Assembly (NCBI GenBank): GCA_043801895.1
Contig: JAZDLM010000044.1
Span: 1-18,395, forward strand
Reading direction: 5' to 3'
Source of the DNA: JAZDLM01 sp043801895
GTDB taxonomy: Bacteria; Patescibacteriota; Kazan-3B-28
Length of the DNA: 18,395 bases
The translations under genes and the position numbers were made by a program. Each line of letters opens with the position of its first letter. Position 1 is the first letter of the stretch. The notes beneath the pieces are model-generated. The model was not told where the DNA came from and did no database searches. It saw nothing but the letters and a program-made list of their open reading frames with translations. Of the stretch, positions 5,971 through 13,963 are shown one piece after another.

Positions 5971-8148
5971 ATGGATAAGTCGTTCAATTTTCTTGGACTA
6001 GAGCCAAAAATCTACCGCCTGTGGGAGGAGGCGGGGGCGTTTATCCCGAAAATGGAGAAGGGCAAAAAGCCGTACACGATCATCATGCCACCGCCAAACG
6101 CTTATGACCAATTGCACATCGGGCACGCTTTATTTGTAGCTTTAGAAGATACTATGACCCGCTATCATCGGCTTAAGGGAGAACCGACGCTGTGGTTGCC
6201 CGGGGCGGATCATGCCGGCATTGCCAGTCAGGTATTTTTTGAGAAGATTCTCAAAAAGGACGAGAACAAGACTCGCTACGACCTGGGGCGAGAGGGGTTT
6301 GTAAAACAACTACGAGACTTTGTTTTAAGCAAACGGGGCGTGATGGAGGGACAGCTCAGACGACTAGGTGCTAGCTGCGACTGGACTCGCAATAAATTCA
6401 CGCTTGATCCCGATGTGAGCGCGGCCGTTTACCACACCTTCAAGAAAATGTACGACGAGGGGTTGATCTACCAGGGCGAGCGGATTATTAATTGGTGTCC
6501 CCGTTGCGCTACTGGGCTTTCGGATTTGGAAGTAGAGCATCAGGAGGTAGAAGGGCAGCTAACTTATATTAAATATCCGCTGGCGGACGGCTCTGGGTTT
6601 ATTACGGTTGCCACTACTCGACCGGAAACGATGTTGGGGGACACGGCGGTGGCGGTAAATCCCCAGGACAAACGCTACACCAAGTTGGTGGGGAAGTTGG
6701 TGAAACTGCCATTAGCCGACCGAGAGATCCCGGTCGTTGCTGATGAAACGGTGGACCAGGAATTTGGAACCGGTGCCGTGAAGGTTACCCCGGCGCACGA
6801 CCCGACTGACTTTGAGATCGGAGAGCGCAACGCGCTCCCGCGGCTAGCGGTAATTGGCCAGGATTATAAAATGACCAACATGGCTGGCAAATATGCTGGC
6901 CTGAAAGTAAATCAAGCCAGAGAGCAGGTGCTAGCAGACTTGGCAGCAGTTAATCTGATCGAGAAACAGGTGAAGCATCCTCATAGCGTTGGTCATTGCG
7001 AGCGCTGTAAAACGATAGTGGAGCCGCTGGTATCTAAACAATGGTTTGTGAAGATTGCTCCATTGGCGAAGCCTGCTATTGAAGCCGTCAAAACCGGCAA
7101 GATAAAATTCATCCCTGAGCGATTCGAAAAAGTTTATCTGAATTGGATGGAAAACATCCGCGACTGGAACATTAGCCGGCAGCTATGGTGGGGGCATAGA
7201 ATTCCTGTTTGGTTTTGTAGAAACCAAACCGGAATAACGACCAACGACCAATCTCCAATGACCAATGAGGGAGGGGAAAATTTCGTGGTGTCGCAAGACA
7301 GGCCGAAGGAATGCCCGTTCTGTAGAAATTGTGAGATGGAGCAGGACTCAGACACTTTGGACACTTGGTTTTCCTCTGGGCTATGGCCTTTCACTGCCCT
7401 GGGCTGGCCACGGGCGACCGAAGATTTTAAATACTTTTACCCCACCACAGTAATGGAAACGGGACATGAAATTATCTTTTTCTGGGTGGCCCGGATGATC
7501 ATGCTCGGTCTTTATTGCACCGGAGATATTCCTTTTGGAACAGTCTATTTAAACGGCATTGTTCGCGATAAGGACAACCAGAAAATCTCCAAATCCAAGG
7601 GCAATGCGATTGACCCCATTGCGATGATAGACAAATACGGGGCCGACGCTCTGCGTATGGGGCTAATGATGGGCACCACCCCAGGCCAGGACACCCATGT
7701 GGACGAAAATAAAATCAGGGCGTATCGCAACTTTGCCAACAAGATTTGGAACGCGGCGAGGTTTATCCAACAGCGGGTGAGCGGGTTAGCGGGTGAGCGG
7801 GTAAGCGAAGAGATAAAGGGGGTACGGCTAAACAAGCGCGACCAGGAGGTTTTGCAAGAGTTCGATAAAGCCACGGCTAGTATGACCAAAATGATGGAGA
7901 GATATCAGTTAGGGCAGGCCGGTGAGCTTATTTACGATTATTTTTGGCATACTTTTTGCGACCAGATCATCGAGGAATACAAAACTCAACTTGATGACGA
8001 GAACCGGAAAGAGGCGGCCGCTGCGGTGCTCCATTACATTATGAAAAATTCCCTCGTGATGCTCCATCCGTTTGTGCCGTTTGCGACCGAGGCGGTTTGG
8101 ATGGAACTCTACAAAGGTCAATTAATTACAGCTTCTTGGCCTAGGTAG
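5971..8148 (+). CDS. valS: Valyl-tRNA synthetase, short form
   Basis: Class I synthetase charging tRNA-Val with valine. In order: catalytic core with HIGH (His49-His52 in QLHIGHAL), the editing domain with TTRPETMLGDTAVAVNP (from about 215) and AHDPTDFEIG (about 274-283), a zinc-ribbon region (about 415-455), DTWFSSGLWPF, KISKS (538-542), and the anticodon-binding helical domain (about 575-725). At 725 residues it is well short of typical bacterial ValRS (about 880-950). The protein stops directly after the anticodon-binding domain and lacks the C-terminal coiled-coil tRNA-binding arm. Two insertions stand out. The first is at residues 411-434, where a hairpin sequence plus a heptamer array interrupts the zinc ribbon, so the usual CxxC becomes CRNQ. 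The second is an octamer repeat at residues 601-612. Translation starts at ATG without an SD, 5 nt after tsaD, so it is probably coupled. Confidence 0.97.
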   Translation: MDKSFNFLGLEPKIYRLWEEAGAFIPKMEKGKKPYTIIMPPPNAYDQLHIGHALFVALEDTMTRYHRLKGEPTLWLPGADHAGIASQVFFEKILKKDENKTRYDLGREGFVKQLRDFVLSKRGVMEGQLRRLGASCDWTRNKFTLDPDVSAAVYHTFKKMYDEGLIYQGERIINWCPRCATGLSDLEVEHQEVEGQLTYIKYPLADGSGFITVATTRPETMLGDTAVAVNPQDKRYTKLVGKLVKLPLADREIPVVADETVDQEFGTGAVKVTPAHDPTDFEIGERNALPRLAVIGQDYKMTNMAGKYAGLKVNQAREQVLADLAAVNLIEKQVKHPHSVGHCERCKTIVEPLVSKQWFVKIAPLAKPAIEAVKTGKIKFIPERFEKVYLNWMENIRDWNISRQLWWGHRIPVWFCRNQTGITTNDQSPMTNEGGENFVVSQDRPKECPFCRNCEMEQDSDTLDTWFSSGLWPFTALGWPRATEDFKYFYPTTVMETGHEIIFFWVARMIMLGLYCTGDIPFGTVYLNGIVRDKDNQKISKSKGNAIDPIAMIDKYGADALRMGLMMGTTPGQDTHVDENKIRAYRNFANKIWNAARFIQQRVSGLAGERVSEEIKGVRLNKRDQEVLQEFDKATASMTKMMERYQLGQAGELIYDYFWHTFCDQIIEEYKTQLDDENRKEAAAAVLHYIMKNSLVMLHPFVPFATEAVWMELYKGQLITASWPR
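7201..7235. repeat. Hairpin sequence inside valS
   Basis: The sequence attcc-t-gtttggttt (7201-7215) pairs with aaaccaaac-c-ggaat (7221-7235) around a tgtag loop: a 15-bp arm with one mismatch. It lies in frame inside the zinc-ribbon coding region and directly abuts the heptamer array that follows. That suggests one inserted unit rather than two independent coincidences. Confidence 0.7.
7236..7270. repeat. Heptamer tandem array inside valS (5 x 7 bp)
   Basis: Consecutive heptamers aacgacc, aacgacc, aatctcc, aatgacc and aatgagg are translated in frame within residues 422-434, a stretch rich in Asn, Thr and Pro with no counterpart in ordinary ValRS. The array resembles STRR-type heptamer repeats. 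Confidence 0.7.
7773..7807. repeat. Octamer tandem array inside valS (about 4.4 x 8 bp)
   Basis: Units gcgggtga, gcgggtta, gcgggtga, gcgggtaa and a final gcg are translated in frame as part of RVSGLAGERVSEE in the anticodon-binding domain. Three units equal 24 nt, so copy-number changes by three would keep the frame. Confidence 0.7.
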
Positions 8149-8150
8149 GC

Positions 8151-8168
8151 GAGCGCCGAATCGCGCTC
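8151..8168. terminator. Weak hairpin between convergent valS and the secretion operon
   Basis: A 6-bp stem (gagcgc at 8151-8156, gcgctc at 8163-8168) with a 6-nt loop starts 3 nt after the valS stop. No T-run follows on either strand, so it is at best a poor intrinsic terminator. Together with the 59-bp convergent gap it is the only candidate stop signal here. Confidence 0.25.
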
Positions 8169-8207
8169 AACCTAATTTGCTCGACGGGTAATGGGGCGGA
8201 ATAAAAA

Positions 8208-8927
8208 CTAGCTGCCGTAGCCGGGAAGGACGGTCGGCAGGTTGCCGTAAGTAGTGGTCGTTGCGCTGGTACTATTGCCAGCGTATTGGGGTTTGGTCAC
8301 TTTGATCACCCCGCCAGAAGGGAACTCCATCAGTACCCATTTAGCGGTTTCAGCCACCACCTCAGCGCGGTAGTTGTTTTGGTAGTTAGATAGGGCGCTA
8401 GCATCATCTACGGGCGGATAAGCTAATTCGAGTTTCAGCCAACTATTAGCTGCGCCGGTCTTTTTGTCGAAACTTTTTATTCGCTCGTCCGGATATATTA
8501 CTAGCACATTATTACTTTTTTGATACCAGGCTCTCGCCCCATCTTGGTAAGCGTTGTAAAGCGGGGTGCCAAATGGCGGGACGACATTATTAAGCAGCGC
8601 GGTCAGATCGGGTGCCGGTCCTGCGTAGGGGATATCGAGCGGATCGGTGTCTCCGCCAACCTGCTCGGACGAATAGTTATTTAAATCCATGATCGTGCGA
8701 GTGTCTTGGTTGAGCGTCCCCAGATTGGGCAGATCAAAGCTCATAAAATTGCCCGCCTGGGTGGGATTAACTATGCGATTTGATGCGTTGACATACTGGT
8801 TGACCAGCGATGACACGAGATTGGAGTCGCCAGTCGTTCTGGGTTGTGTCGACCGATGCGGGAAAACCTCAACCACGACTAGGCTGAGCAGTAAAAAAGC
8901 GATAATAATGTTGCGGATTCTTAGCAT
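8208..8927 (-). CDS. Bitopic protein of unknown function, last gene of the secretion operon
   Basis: I do not recognise this 239-residue protein. Residues about 6-22 form one hydrophobic segment after a short basic N-terminus (MLRIRNIIIAFLLLSLVVVE), so it is either a single-pass anchor or an uncleaved signal. The remaining roughly 215 residues are soluble, without cysteines, and rich in Asn, Ser, Thr and Tyr. They include a Tyr/Asp-rich middle and a segment VVAETAKWVLMEFPSGGVIKV that reads as beta strands. The Thr- and Gly-rich tail ends in PGYGS. The start has an SD (ggag, 4-nt spacing). It follows pilB by 51 bp in the same direction, so it probably belongs to that operon. One short N-terminal anchor plus a globular exterior domain is the topology of VirB8-type T4SS subunits, but this is topology only. 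Confidence 0.75.
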   Translation of the reverse strand: MLRIRNIIIAFLLLSLVVVEVFPHRSTQPRTTGDSNLVSSLVNQYVNASNRIVNPTQAGNFMSFDLPNLGTLNQDTRTIMDLNNYSSEQVGGDTDPLDIPYAGPAPDLTALLNNVVPPFGTPLYNAYQDGARAWYQKSNNVLVIYPDERIKSFDKKTGAANSWLKLELAYPPVDDASALSNYQNNYRAEVVAETAKWVLMEFPSGGVIKVTKPQYAGNSTSATTTTYGNLPTVLPGYGS

Positions 8928-8978
8928 AAACTCCGAGGGATTTCCCCCGCAACTCTCACGCCTCTATTTTACCATCGA

Positions 8979-10628
8979 TTACCGGGTCTCGGCTATCCGG
9001 AGGAGCTCATCGATGGTAGTAACGCCCTCGGCCAACTTGCCTACGCCATCTTGAGCCAGGGTGGTCATGCCCTGCTTGGTAGCCAGTTCTCTGATTGCTT
9101 GAGCGGAGTCGCCCACGGCAATGCGAGCCTTAATTTCCGAGGTAATTTCCAGCACCTCGAAAAGCCCAACCCGTCCTTTGTACCCCGTCCCGTTGCACTT
9201 ATCACAACTGTGGCTGATGGCGACCTGGGCGGGGATAGGGGCTTCGGGCCAAAGCTGACGGATTTTTTGGATATCAGTTTCGGTCGGTGCGGCTTTAGTG
9301 AAACAAGCTGGGCAGACTCGGCGCGCCAACCGCTGGGCGATTACTAGCCGCAGAGCATCGGCGAATACCGGCGGCTTAGCCCCGAGGTCGGTCAGACGAG
9401 GGATAGCACCGGCGGCATCGTTGGTGTGGAGAGTGGACAAGACCAGGTGGCCGGTTAACGACGCATCGACAGCAATATCGGCGGTTTCATTATCACGAAT
9501 TTCCCCGACTAAGATGATATCTGGATCCTGGCGCACGATAGCTCTTAGGGCGGTGGCAAAATCATAGTTAGCATCGTGATCAACTTGAGTTTGGGTAACG
9601 CCGGCCAGACGGTATTCGATCGGATCTTCCACGGTGATAATTTTGGTGTCGGGGGTATTGATGGTGTTAAGGATCGCATACAGAGTGGTAGTTTTCCCGG
9701 AGCCGGTTGGGCCGGTGTTCAACACTAAGCCATTGGGCTGGTGGATCACCGTGTCGATGATTTGCCGGTCTCGCTGGTTGAGCCCCAGGGCGTCTAGTGA
9801 GACAAATTTGCTTTCCTGCGGTAGCAAACGCATCACCGCTGATTCTCCATACTGAGTTGGTAACAACGAAACACGGACATCATACTTGGCGTTGGGTGCG
9901 ATGATGGAGAAGCGGCCGTCCTGCGCTGCTTCGGTGATATTCAATTTCAGATCGGCCAGGATCTTGATCCGGTTGTTGATCGACTCCAGCGTTGCTAACG
10001 GGAGTTCGGCGACATCGTGCAGTACCCCATCAAGCCGGTAGCGCAACTGGATATATTTCGGGGTAGGCTCCAAGTGAATATCGGAAGCCTCCAGTTGGGT
10101 AGCTCCGGCGAAGATCAGATCAAGCAGATCGCTGGTGTTGGTCGCAGCCAGCAGTTTTTTGAACTCATTTAAATCACTAGCTCCTTGCTTAAAGACAGCC
10201 TGTTGCTCGGCCGTGACATCGATGCTGGGAGCATGGTAGCCGCCAGGGGCAAAAGTGTCATATAACGACAGCAGATAATCCATGGACGACTCGGATACGA
10301 GGACGGGGGCAAACTGATGCCCGGTATCCTCCGACAATTTTTTGAGCGCGGCCACGGTCGGTTCATTGTCCGGATCGGATACCGCTAACTCAACCGTTCC
10401 CCCTTGTTTGCTGATGGAGAAAATTCTGGCCGATGCAGCCAGCTCTTTGGGGATAACCGATACCGCGGTCGGGTCAGGTTGGAAATGGGACATGTTGCGA
10501 TAGGCCAATCCCAGCTCGGCAGCTTTCTTTTTGGCGAATTCTTCCTCGCGCTGTCGGTTGATATTGGAAACCACATCATCGATCGATGATGTTGGGTCTT
10601 GCGGCTGGTTTTTGTCTGAGTTGGCCAT
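8979..10628 (-). CDS. pilB: PilB/GspE-family secretion or pilus assembly ATPase
   Basis: This 549-residue hexameric-type ATPase would power type IV pilus extension or type II/IV secretion on the cytoplasmic face. Residues about 30-130 are a MshEN-like N-terminal domain. The catalytic part contains SDIHLEP (182-188), RYRLDGVLHD (196-205), Walker A GPTGSGKTT (306-314, Lys312), the Asp box VEDPIEYRLAGVTQTQV (333-349), Walker B ILVGEIRDNETADIA (372-386, Glu376), the His box TGHLVLSTLHTNDA (392-405), and a zinc tetracysteine (Cys439, Cys442, Cys475, Cys478) typical of PilB/GspE and absent from VirB11. The ATG follows the stop of the upstream gene with no gap and no SD, so it probably depends on re-initiation. 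No PilC, PilT, PilD or prepilin is in the window. Its neighbours are T4SS genes, so it may fill the VirB11 role. Confidence 0.93.
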   Translation of the reverse strand: MANSDKNQPQDPTSSIDDVVSNINRQREEEFAKKKAAELGLAYRNMSHFQPDPTAVSVIPKELAASARIFSISKQGGTVELAVSDPDNEPTVAALKKLSEDTGHQFAPVLVSESSMDYLLSLYDTFAPGGYHAPSIDVTAEQQAVFKQGASDLNEFKKLLAATNTSDLLDLIFAGATQLEASDIHLEPTPKYIQLRYRLDGVLHDVAELPLATLESINNRIKILADLKLNITEAAQDGRFSIIAPNAKYDVRVSLLPTQYGESAVMRLLPQESKFVSLDALGLNQRDRQIIDTVIHQPNGLVLNTGPTGSGKTTTLYAILNTINTPDTKIITVEDPIEYRLAGVTQTQVDHDANYDFATALRAIVRQDPDIILVGEIRDNETADIAVDASLTGHLVLSTLHTNDAAGAIPRLTDLGAKPPVFADALRLVIAQRLARRVCPACFTKAAPTETDIQKIRQLWPEAPIPAQVAISHSCDKCNGTGYKGRVGLFEVLEITSEIKARIAVGDSAQAIRELATKQGMTTLAQDGVGKLAEGVTTIDELLRIAETR

Positions 10629-11471
10629 TTACAGGAGATCGATTAGGGTCTCGTCGCTGTCGCGGTCGAAGATCCAGAAGTAGTTATACGCCTCAAGTTT
10701 ATTAATAATATCCTGGGTGGTACCTGCTTTAACTCTAGCAGAAAAGATGTATTCGAAACTATGCGTGCCGACCTCGATCTCAATAATCAGAGGCGACCCA
10801 CCATCGAATAGGTCGGCAGGCGCATTGCCCGGGTCAATTATTTCCAGCTCGGTCGGGAGGTCATCAATTATAGCCAGACTAGTGGCGTAGGAATTTTCCG
10901 TATTAATCCGAAGACGGAATCTAAGGATATCGCCAGAGTTCGCGGTAACCGCCAAGTCCTGGTAGTCGCTGTCCCCTCGGGTTTCGTTCAATACATCTTT
11001 GTCCGTTTCCACGATGATGTACGGTAATGGGCTTGGAGGAGTGGGCTCCGGAGGAGTGGGCGGTTCGGGAGGCTCCGGAGGTTCGGGGGGTCGAGGCCGC
11101 CGCGGCCGCGGTGGGCTGGTGGTGCCCCCATCAGTTGGGGTGGGGTCTTGTCCATCAGGAATACCATCCCCGTCGGTATCGGGGTTATGCGGGCCGGTAT
11201 TCAGCACCCCTTCCAGCGCATCGTCAATGCCGTCATTGTCGGAGTCGGGCACGGCTGGGCTAGAGGCTCCGGCTATAACATTGGTTTCGGGGATCGCAGC
11301 GGCAATTTGACTAGCGTACGCCTCCCGCTCAGCCGTTGTGCGGGTGTCCCAGCGTTCCTGGATGCCGGAGGTTTCTCGTAGGGCGTAAGCCACCGTGGCG
11401 GCAACCACAATTACCGACACCAGCGCGCCGGTGCCTAGTAAGACCACGCCGAGGTAAGTCGGCATACGCAT
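10629..11471 (-). CDS. Membrane-anchored surface protein with thrombospondin type 3-like calcium repeats
   Basis: This 280-residue protein has a hydrophobic anchor at about 7-31 and then a short charged linker. Two Asp-rich calcium-binding repeats follow, DSDNDGIDDALEG (76-88) and NPDTDGDGIPDGQDP (96-110), of the thrombospondin type 3 kind. A proline/glutamate spacer (PPEPPEPPEPP and similar, about 119-150) leads to a C-terminal domain (about 151-280) with an alternating beta pattern, LRFRLRINTENSYATSLAIIDDLP, resembling DUF11-type stalk domains, though the match is not certain. The predicted topology is cytoplasmic N-terminus and exterior repeats. The SD (aggaggt, 11478-11484, 6-nt spacing) is encoded within the last codons of virB4, 3 nt after whose stop this gene begins. 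It is a candidate adhesin or external stalk of the machine; its exact function is unknown. Confidence 0.8.
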   Translation of the reverse strand: MRMPTYLGVVLLGTGALVSVIVVAATVAYALRETSGIQERWDTRTTAEREAYASQIAAAIPETNVIAGASSPAVPDSDNDGIDDALEGVLNTGPHNPDTDGDGIPDGQDPTPTDGGTTSPPRPRRPRPPEPPEPPEPPTPPEPTPPSPLPYIIVETDKDVLNETRGDSDYQDLAVTANSGDILRFRLRINTENSYATSLAIIDDLPTELEIIDPGNAPADLFDGGSPLIIEIEVGTHSFEYIFSARVKAGTTQDIINKLEAYNYFWIFDRDSDETLIDLL

Positions 11472-11474
11472 GAA

Positions 11475-13268
11475 TTAACCTCCTGCCAAATTACGCAATT
11501 CGGCCAACTGGGCCGGATCGGAGGTAACGATTTTATCTTCGATGTAGCTGGCTACTACTTTAATTGCGGCATGGTTGGTACCGGCAAAGAATAGGCCTTC
11601 TCCCACGCTAGACTCCAAAAGTAAGAATTTTTCACCCTGCGTCAAATTAAAAGTATCAGCCACGATGTCGATGGAGGCGGGGGATTGGCGGAATAACAAT
11701 TGGAGTGAGGAGTTAGCCACTACCGCCTTGCCGTATTTGGAATCCAGAAAGTCTTCTACATCCTGGGTAATGGTAGTTAGCCCCAGGTAATACTTGCGGG
11801 CGCGTTTGGCGATACTGTACAAGAACTTGGCCGAGTCCTCATTTTGCATCATCACCCAAGCTTCGTCGATAACCAGCATACGCTTGCGCATATCGAAACG
11901 GATCTTGTTCCAAATGTAGTTTAAGATAATGTACATGCCCAGCGGGCGAAGTGATTCTTCCAAATCACGGATGTTAAATACCATCAAACCGCGATCGAGC
12001 TCGAAATTGGTTGGTTGGTTTAAGATGCCAGCGAAAGTGCCGCGAGTAAATTTACTCAAGCGTTGCGACAGGCTGTCGGCCCCCTGCATATTGTCCAAAA
12101 CATTCTGCAGGTCCTCCATAGTGGGGGGCGGGTTCTTGTGGGTTTTTACATCCGCGGTGATATCTTTCAGGGCGTAGGTTTCGCGGATAGCCTTATCCAT
12201 GATGGCGTCTTCCTCGGGGGTCAATTTACCCAACATCAGATTAGCCAAGCCGAGCAGAGTGACTACCGCCGAGCGCAGCGTTTGCTCGCCGTTACTGTCT
12301 TCGCCCAGATTTGGCAAATCAAACGGGTTGATCCGCTTTTCGCTATTCAGGGAAATGGAAATAAAGCTACCGCCGATGGCGTTAGCGAGTGTTTCGTATT
12401 CGTTTTCCGGATCGATGACAATGACATCGGTGTCGAACATCATGCTCCGGAGGATTTCCAACTTCACGGCGTAGGACTTACCGGCGCCAGATTTGGCGAA
12501 TACTGTCATATTGGCGTTTTCTAGCCCGAACCGGTCGAACAAAATCAGTGAATTATTATGACGGTTGATCCCGTACAGTACGCCGCTGCCGGTGGTGAGA
12601 TCGACCGAAGTGAATGGGAAGGTAGTGGCCAGAGACGAGGTAGTCATGTTGCGGACGATCTGCAGCTGGTCTAGGCCGAGCGGCAGACAGGAATTAAAAC
12701 CCTCCTCCATTTGTAAGAGCGCGCGCTTGGTGTAAATGAGTTGTCCGCCCAGGACCGATTCCAGATGACGAGTGATCGCCTCCATATCCTCCTCATTTTT
12801 GGCGTAAATAGTGAAGTAGAGGGCGTAATGGAAGAACTTTTCAACGCCGCGTTGCAACCGATCGCGCAATTCTTCAGCGTCTTGGTGAGCGATCTCCAGT
12901 TCGGGATCGCGGATGGCGCCTTTCTCTTGGTTCAGGCGCAAGGACGATTCCATTTCTACCACTTTGCGGCGGAGGATTTGCATGATTTGAGCGCTGTCTA
13001 TCGGGTAGACGTGCATTGAAATATCCAAGTTGATGTCGTAGTTGATCAGAGGAGAGAGCCAGTTAGTTTCGACATATTGAGGGTAGGTAAGCACAAAGAA
13101 AGTGCGGACCAGCTGCCCGTTCAGCAGCAAGCGGTCGCTTTTTAGTTCCAGGGCAGCTGGGGCGATCAGGTCGCGAACGGAAACCAGGCCAGCCTCAAAC
13201 CGTTCCAAGGCTTGCTTGGCCAGCTGTTCATTCGGATCTTTAGGTTTTCTTTTAAACCACGCCATCAT
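11475..13268 (-). CDS. virB4: VirB4/TraC-family type IV secretion ATPase
   Basis: This 597-residue FtsK/HerA-like ATPase is the energy component of type IV secretion systems and acts at the inner face of the membrane. Residues 1-235 are a VirB4-type N-domain. They are followed by Walker A AKSGAGKSYAVKLE (258-271, Lys264), IDPENEYETLANAIGG (285-300), INPFDLPNLG (313-322), Walker B RMLVIDEAWVMM (463-474, Asp468/Glu469), the arginine-rich IAKRARKY (486-493), the sensor LTTITQDVEDFL (497-508), and LLFRQSP (524-530). Canonical VirB4 is about 800 residues; here part of the N-terminus is encoded by the separate gene just upstream, which overlaps in TAATG. The start is either the first ATG or the adjacent second one (13263-13265), which has aagg at better spacing. 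No VirD4 coupling ATPase is present. Confidence 0.93.
   Translation of the reverse strand: MMAWFKRKPKDPNEQLAKQALERFEAGLVSVRDLIAPAALELKSDRLLLNGQLVRTFFVLTYPQYVETNWLSPLINYDINLDISMHVYPIDSAQIMQILRRKVVEMESSLRLNQEKGAIRDPELEIAHQDAEELRDRLQRGVEKFFHYALYFTIYAKNEEDMEAITRHLESVLGGQLIYTKRALLQMEEGFNSCLPLGLDQLQIVRNMTTSSLATTFPFTSVDLTTGSGVLYGINRHNNSLILFDRFGLENANMTVFAKSGAGKSYAVKLEILRSMMFDTDVIVIDPENEYETLANAIGGSFISISLNSEKRINPFDLPNLGEDSNGEQTLRSAVVTLLGLANLMLGKLTPEEDAIMDKAIRETYALKDITADVKTHKNPPPTMEDLQNVLDNMQGADSLSQRLSKFTRGTFAGILNQPTNFELDRGLMVFNIRDLEESLRPLGMYIILNYIWNKIRFDMRKRMLVIDEAWVMMQNEDSAKFLYSIAKRARKYYLGLTTITQDVEDFLDSKYGKAVVANSSLQLLFRQSPASIDIVADTFNLTQGEKFLLLESSVGEGLFFAGTNHAAIKVVASYIEDKIVTSDPAQLAELRNLAGG
11478..11484 (-). 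promoter_or_regulatory. Strong SD embedded in the end of virB4
   Basis: aggaggt on the - strand is encoded by the Gly-Gly end of VirB4 and sits 6 nt before the ATG of the calcium-repeat protein. Ribosomes finishing virB4 would pass over it, which supports coupled translation. Confidence 0.75.
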
Positions 13269-13951
13269 TAGCCTTGAGGATTTTGTTGATCATGTTGGAT
13301 AGCGGTTACATCGACATTGCTAACCGAGAAGAGCTTCTGGCGCCGCGCGGTATCGGAATTGTAAGTAAAGTAGAGCAGCTCAATTAATTCCTGGGTGTTA
13401 AGCTGCACATTATTCAGACCCAGCGAAGACAGGCTGGCGGAAATCACCCCGGTGCGTTCCAGCAACTCGGTTTTGATCTCGTCGAATTTCTTGCCTTTGA
13501 CCGGAGGCTTTTTGCCGCCGAATAAGTTTTCGATCAACCCGCCGGACGCTATCGGGTTGGGGTTGTAGGGAACGACCACAAAGAAAGTTTTGCTCATGAT
13601 ATTAGCTACCCCGATCAGCTCATTGATGAAACTGATATAGTCCATGGTATGGGTGCGAAGGAGGTCGTTGGTTTGGGCTTGGGCAGCCTTGTCCAGTGAC
13701 TTGATATAGTCGTCCAGGTCCAGCGTGCGAGATTGCACTAAGATCTGGATAGGGAAATTAAGACTATTCAAAAACTCCTGATAGTTATTGATTAGCGCGG
13801 TTTGTTCGTCGGTGGACTTCAGATTGAAGTTGATGGCGTTTACCATTAGCGCCGTGCGATAACCGCCATCTTTAAGCACCACAATCCCATCCTGGATCTC
13901 TTTAACCGGGAGATATTTTTGGGTACTGGGTTGATGCTTTTTTTTAGCCAT
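13268..13951 (-). CDS. TraC/VirB4 N-terminal-domain-like T4SS protein
   Basis: This 227-residue soluble protein starts with a basic tail and the pattern QKYLPVKEIQDGIVVLKDGG (11-30), followed by INFNLKSTDEQTALINNYQEFLNSL and FPIQILVQSR. This is how the N-terminal domain of TraC/VirB4 ATPases begins, but no ATPase motif follows. In many Patescibacteria (from general knowledge) such a protein is encoded directly before VirB4, as here. Added to the 597-residue ATPase, the pair (824 residues) equals one canonical VirB4, so this is either a stable split gene or a duplicated N-domain. Its stop overlaps the VirB4 start in TAATG (1 bp shared). No SD precedes it; it lies 12 nt after the PrgI-family gene. 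It probably binds VirB4 or the membrane platform; this is inferred from position. Confidence 0.8.
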   Translation of the reverse strand: MAKKKHQPSTQKYLPVKEIQDGIVVLKDGGYRTALMVNAINFNLKSTDEQTALINNYQEFLNSLNFPIQILVQSRTLDLDDYIKSLDKAAQAQTNDLLRTHTMDYISFINELIGVANIMSKTFFVVVPYNPNPIASGGLIENLFGGKKPPVKGKKFDEIKTELLERTGVISASLSSLGLNNVQLNTQELIELLYFTYNSDTARRQKLFSVSNVDVTAIQHDQQNPQG

Positions 13952-13963
13952 TTGGGGTTGAGA

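Noticed and set aside
7236..7270. Short CRISPR-like repetition
   Set aside because: Units are 7 bp, contiguous without spacers, and inside an open valS frame.
8149..8207. Strong terminator between the convergent genes
   Set aside because: The only hairpin has a 6-bp stem and no T-run on either strand, so it is listed with low confidence only.
11027..11310. Gly-rich open frames on the + strand and short sequence repeats at 11030-11110
   Set aside because: They are the complement of the Pro/Glu spacer of the calcium-repeat protein; the repetition follows from its coding sequence.
12063..12524. 153-codon open frame on the + strand
   Set aside because: It is antisense to the VirB4 ATPase core, has no ribosome binding site and no recognisable motif.
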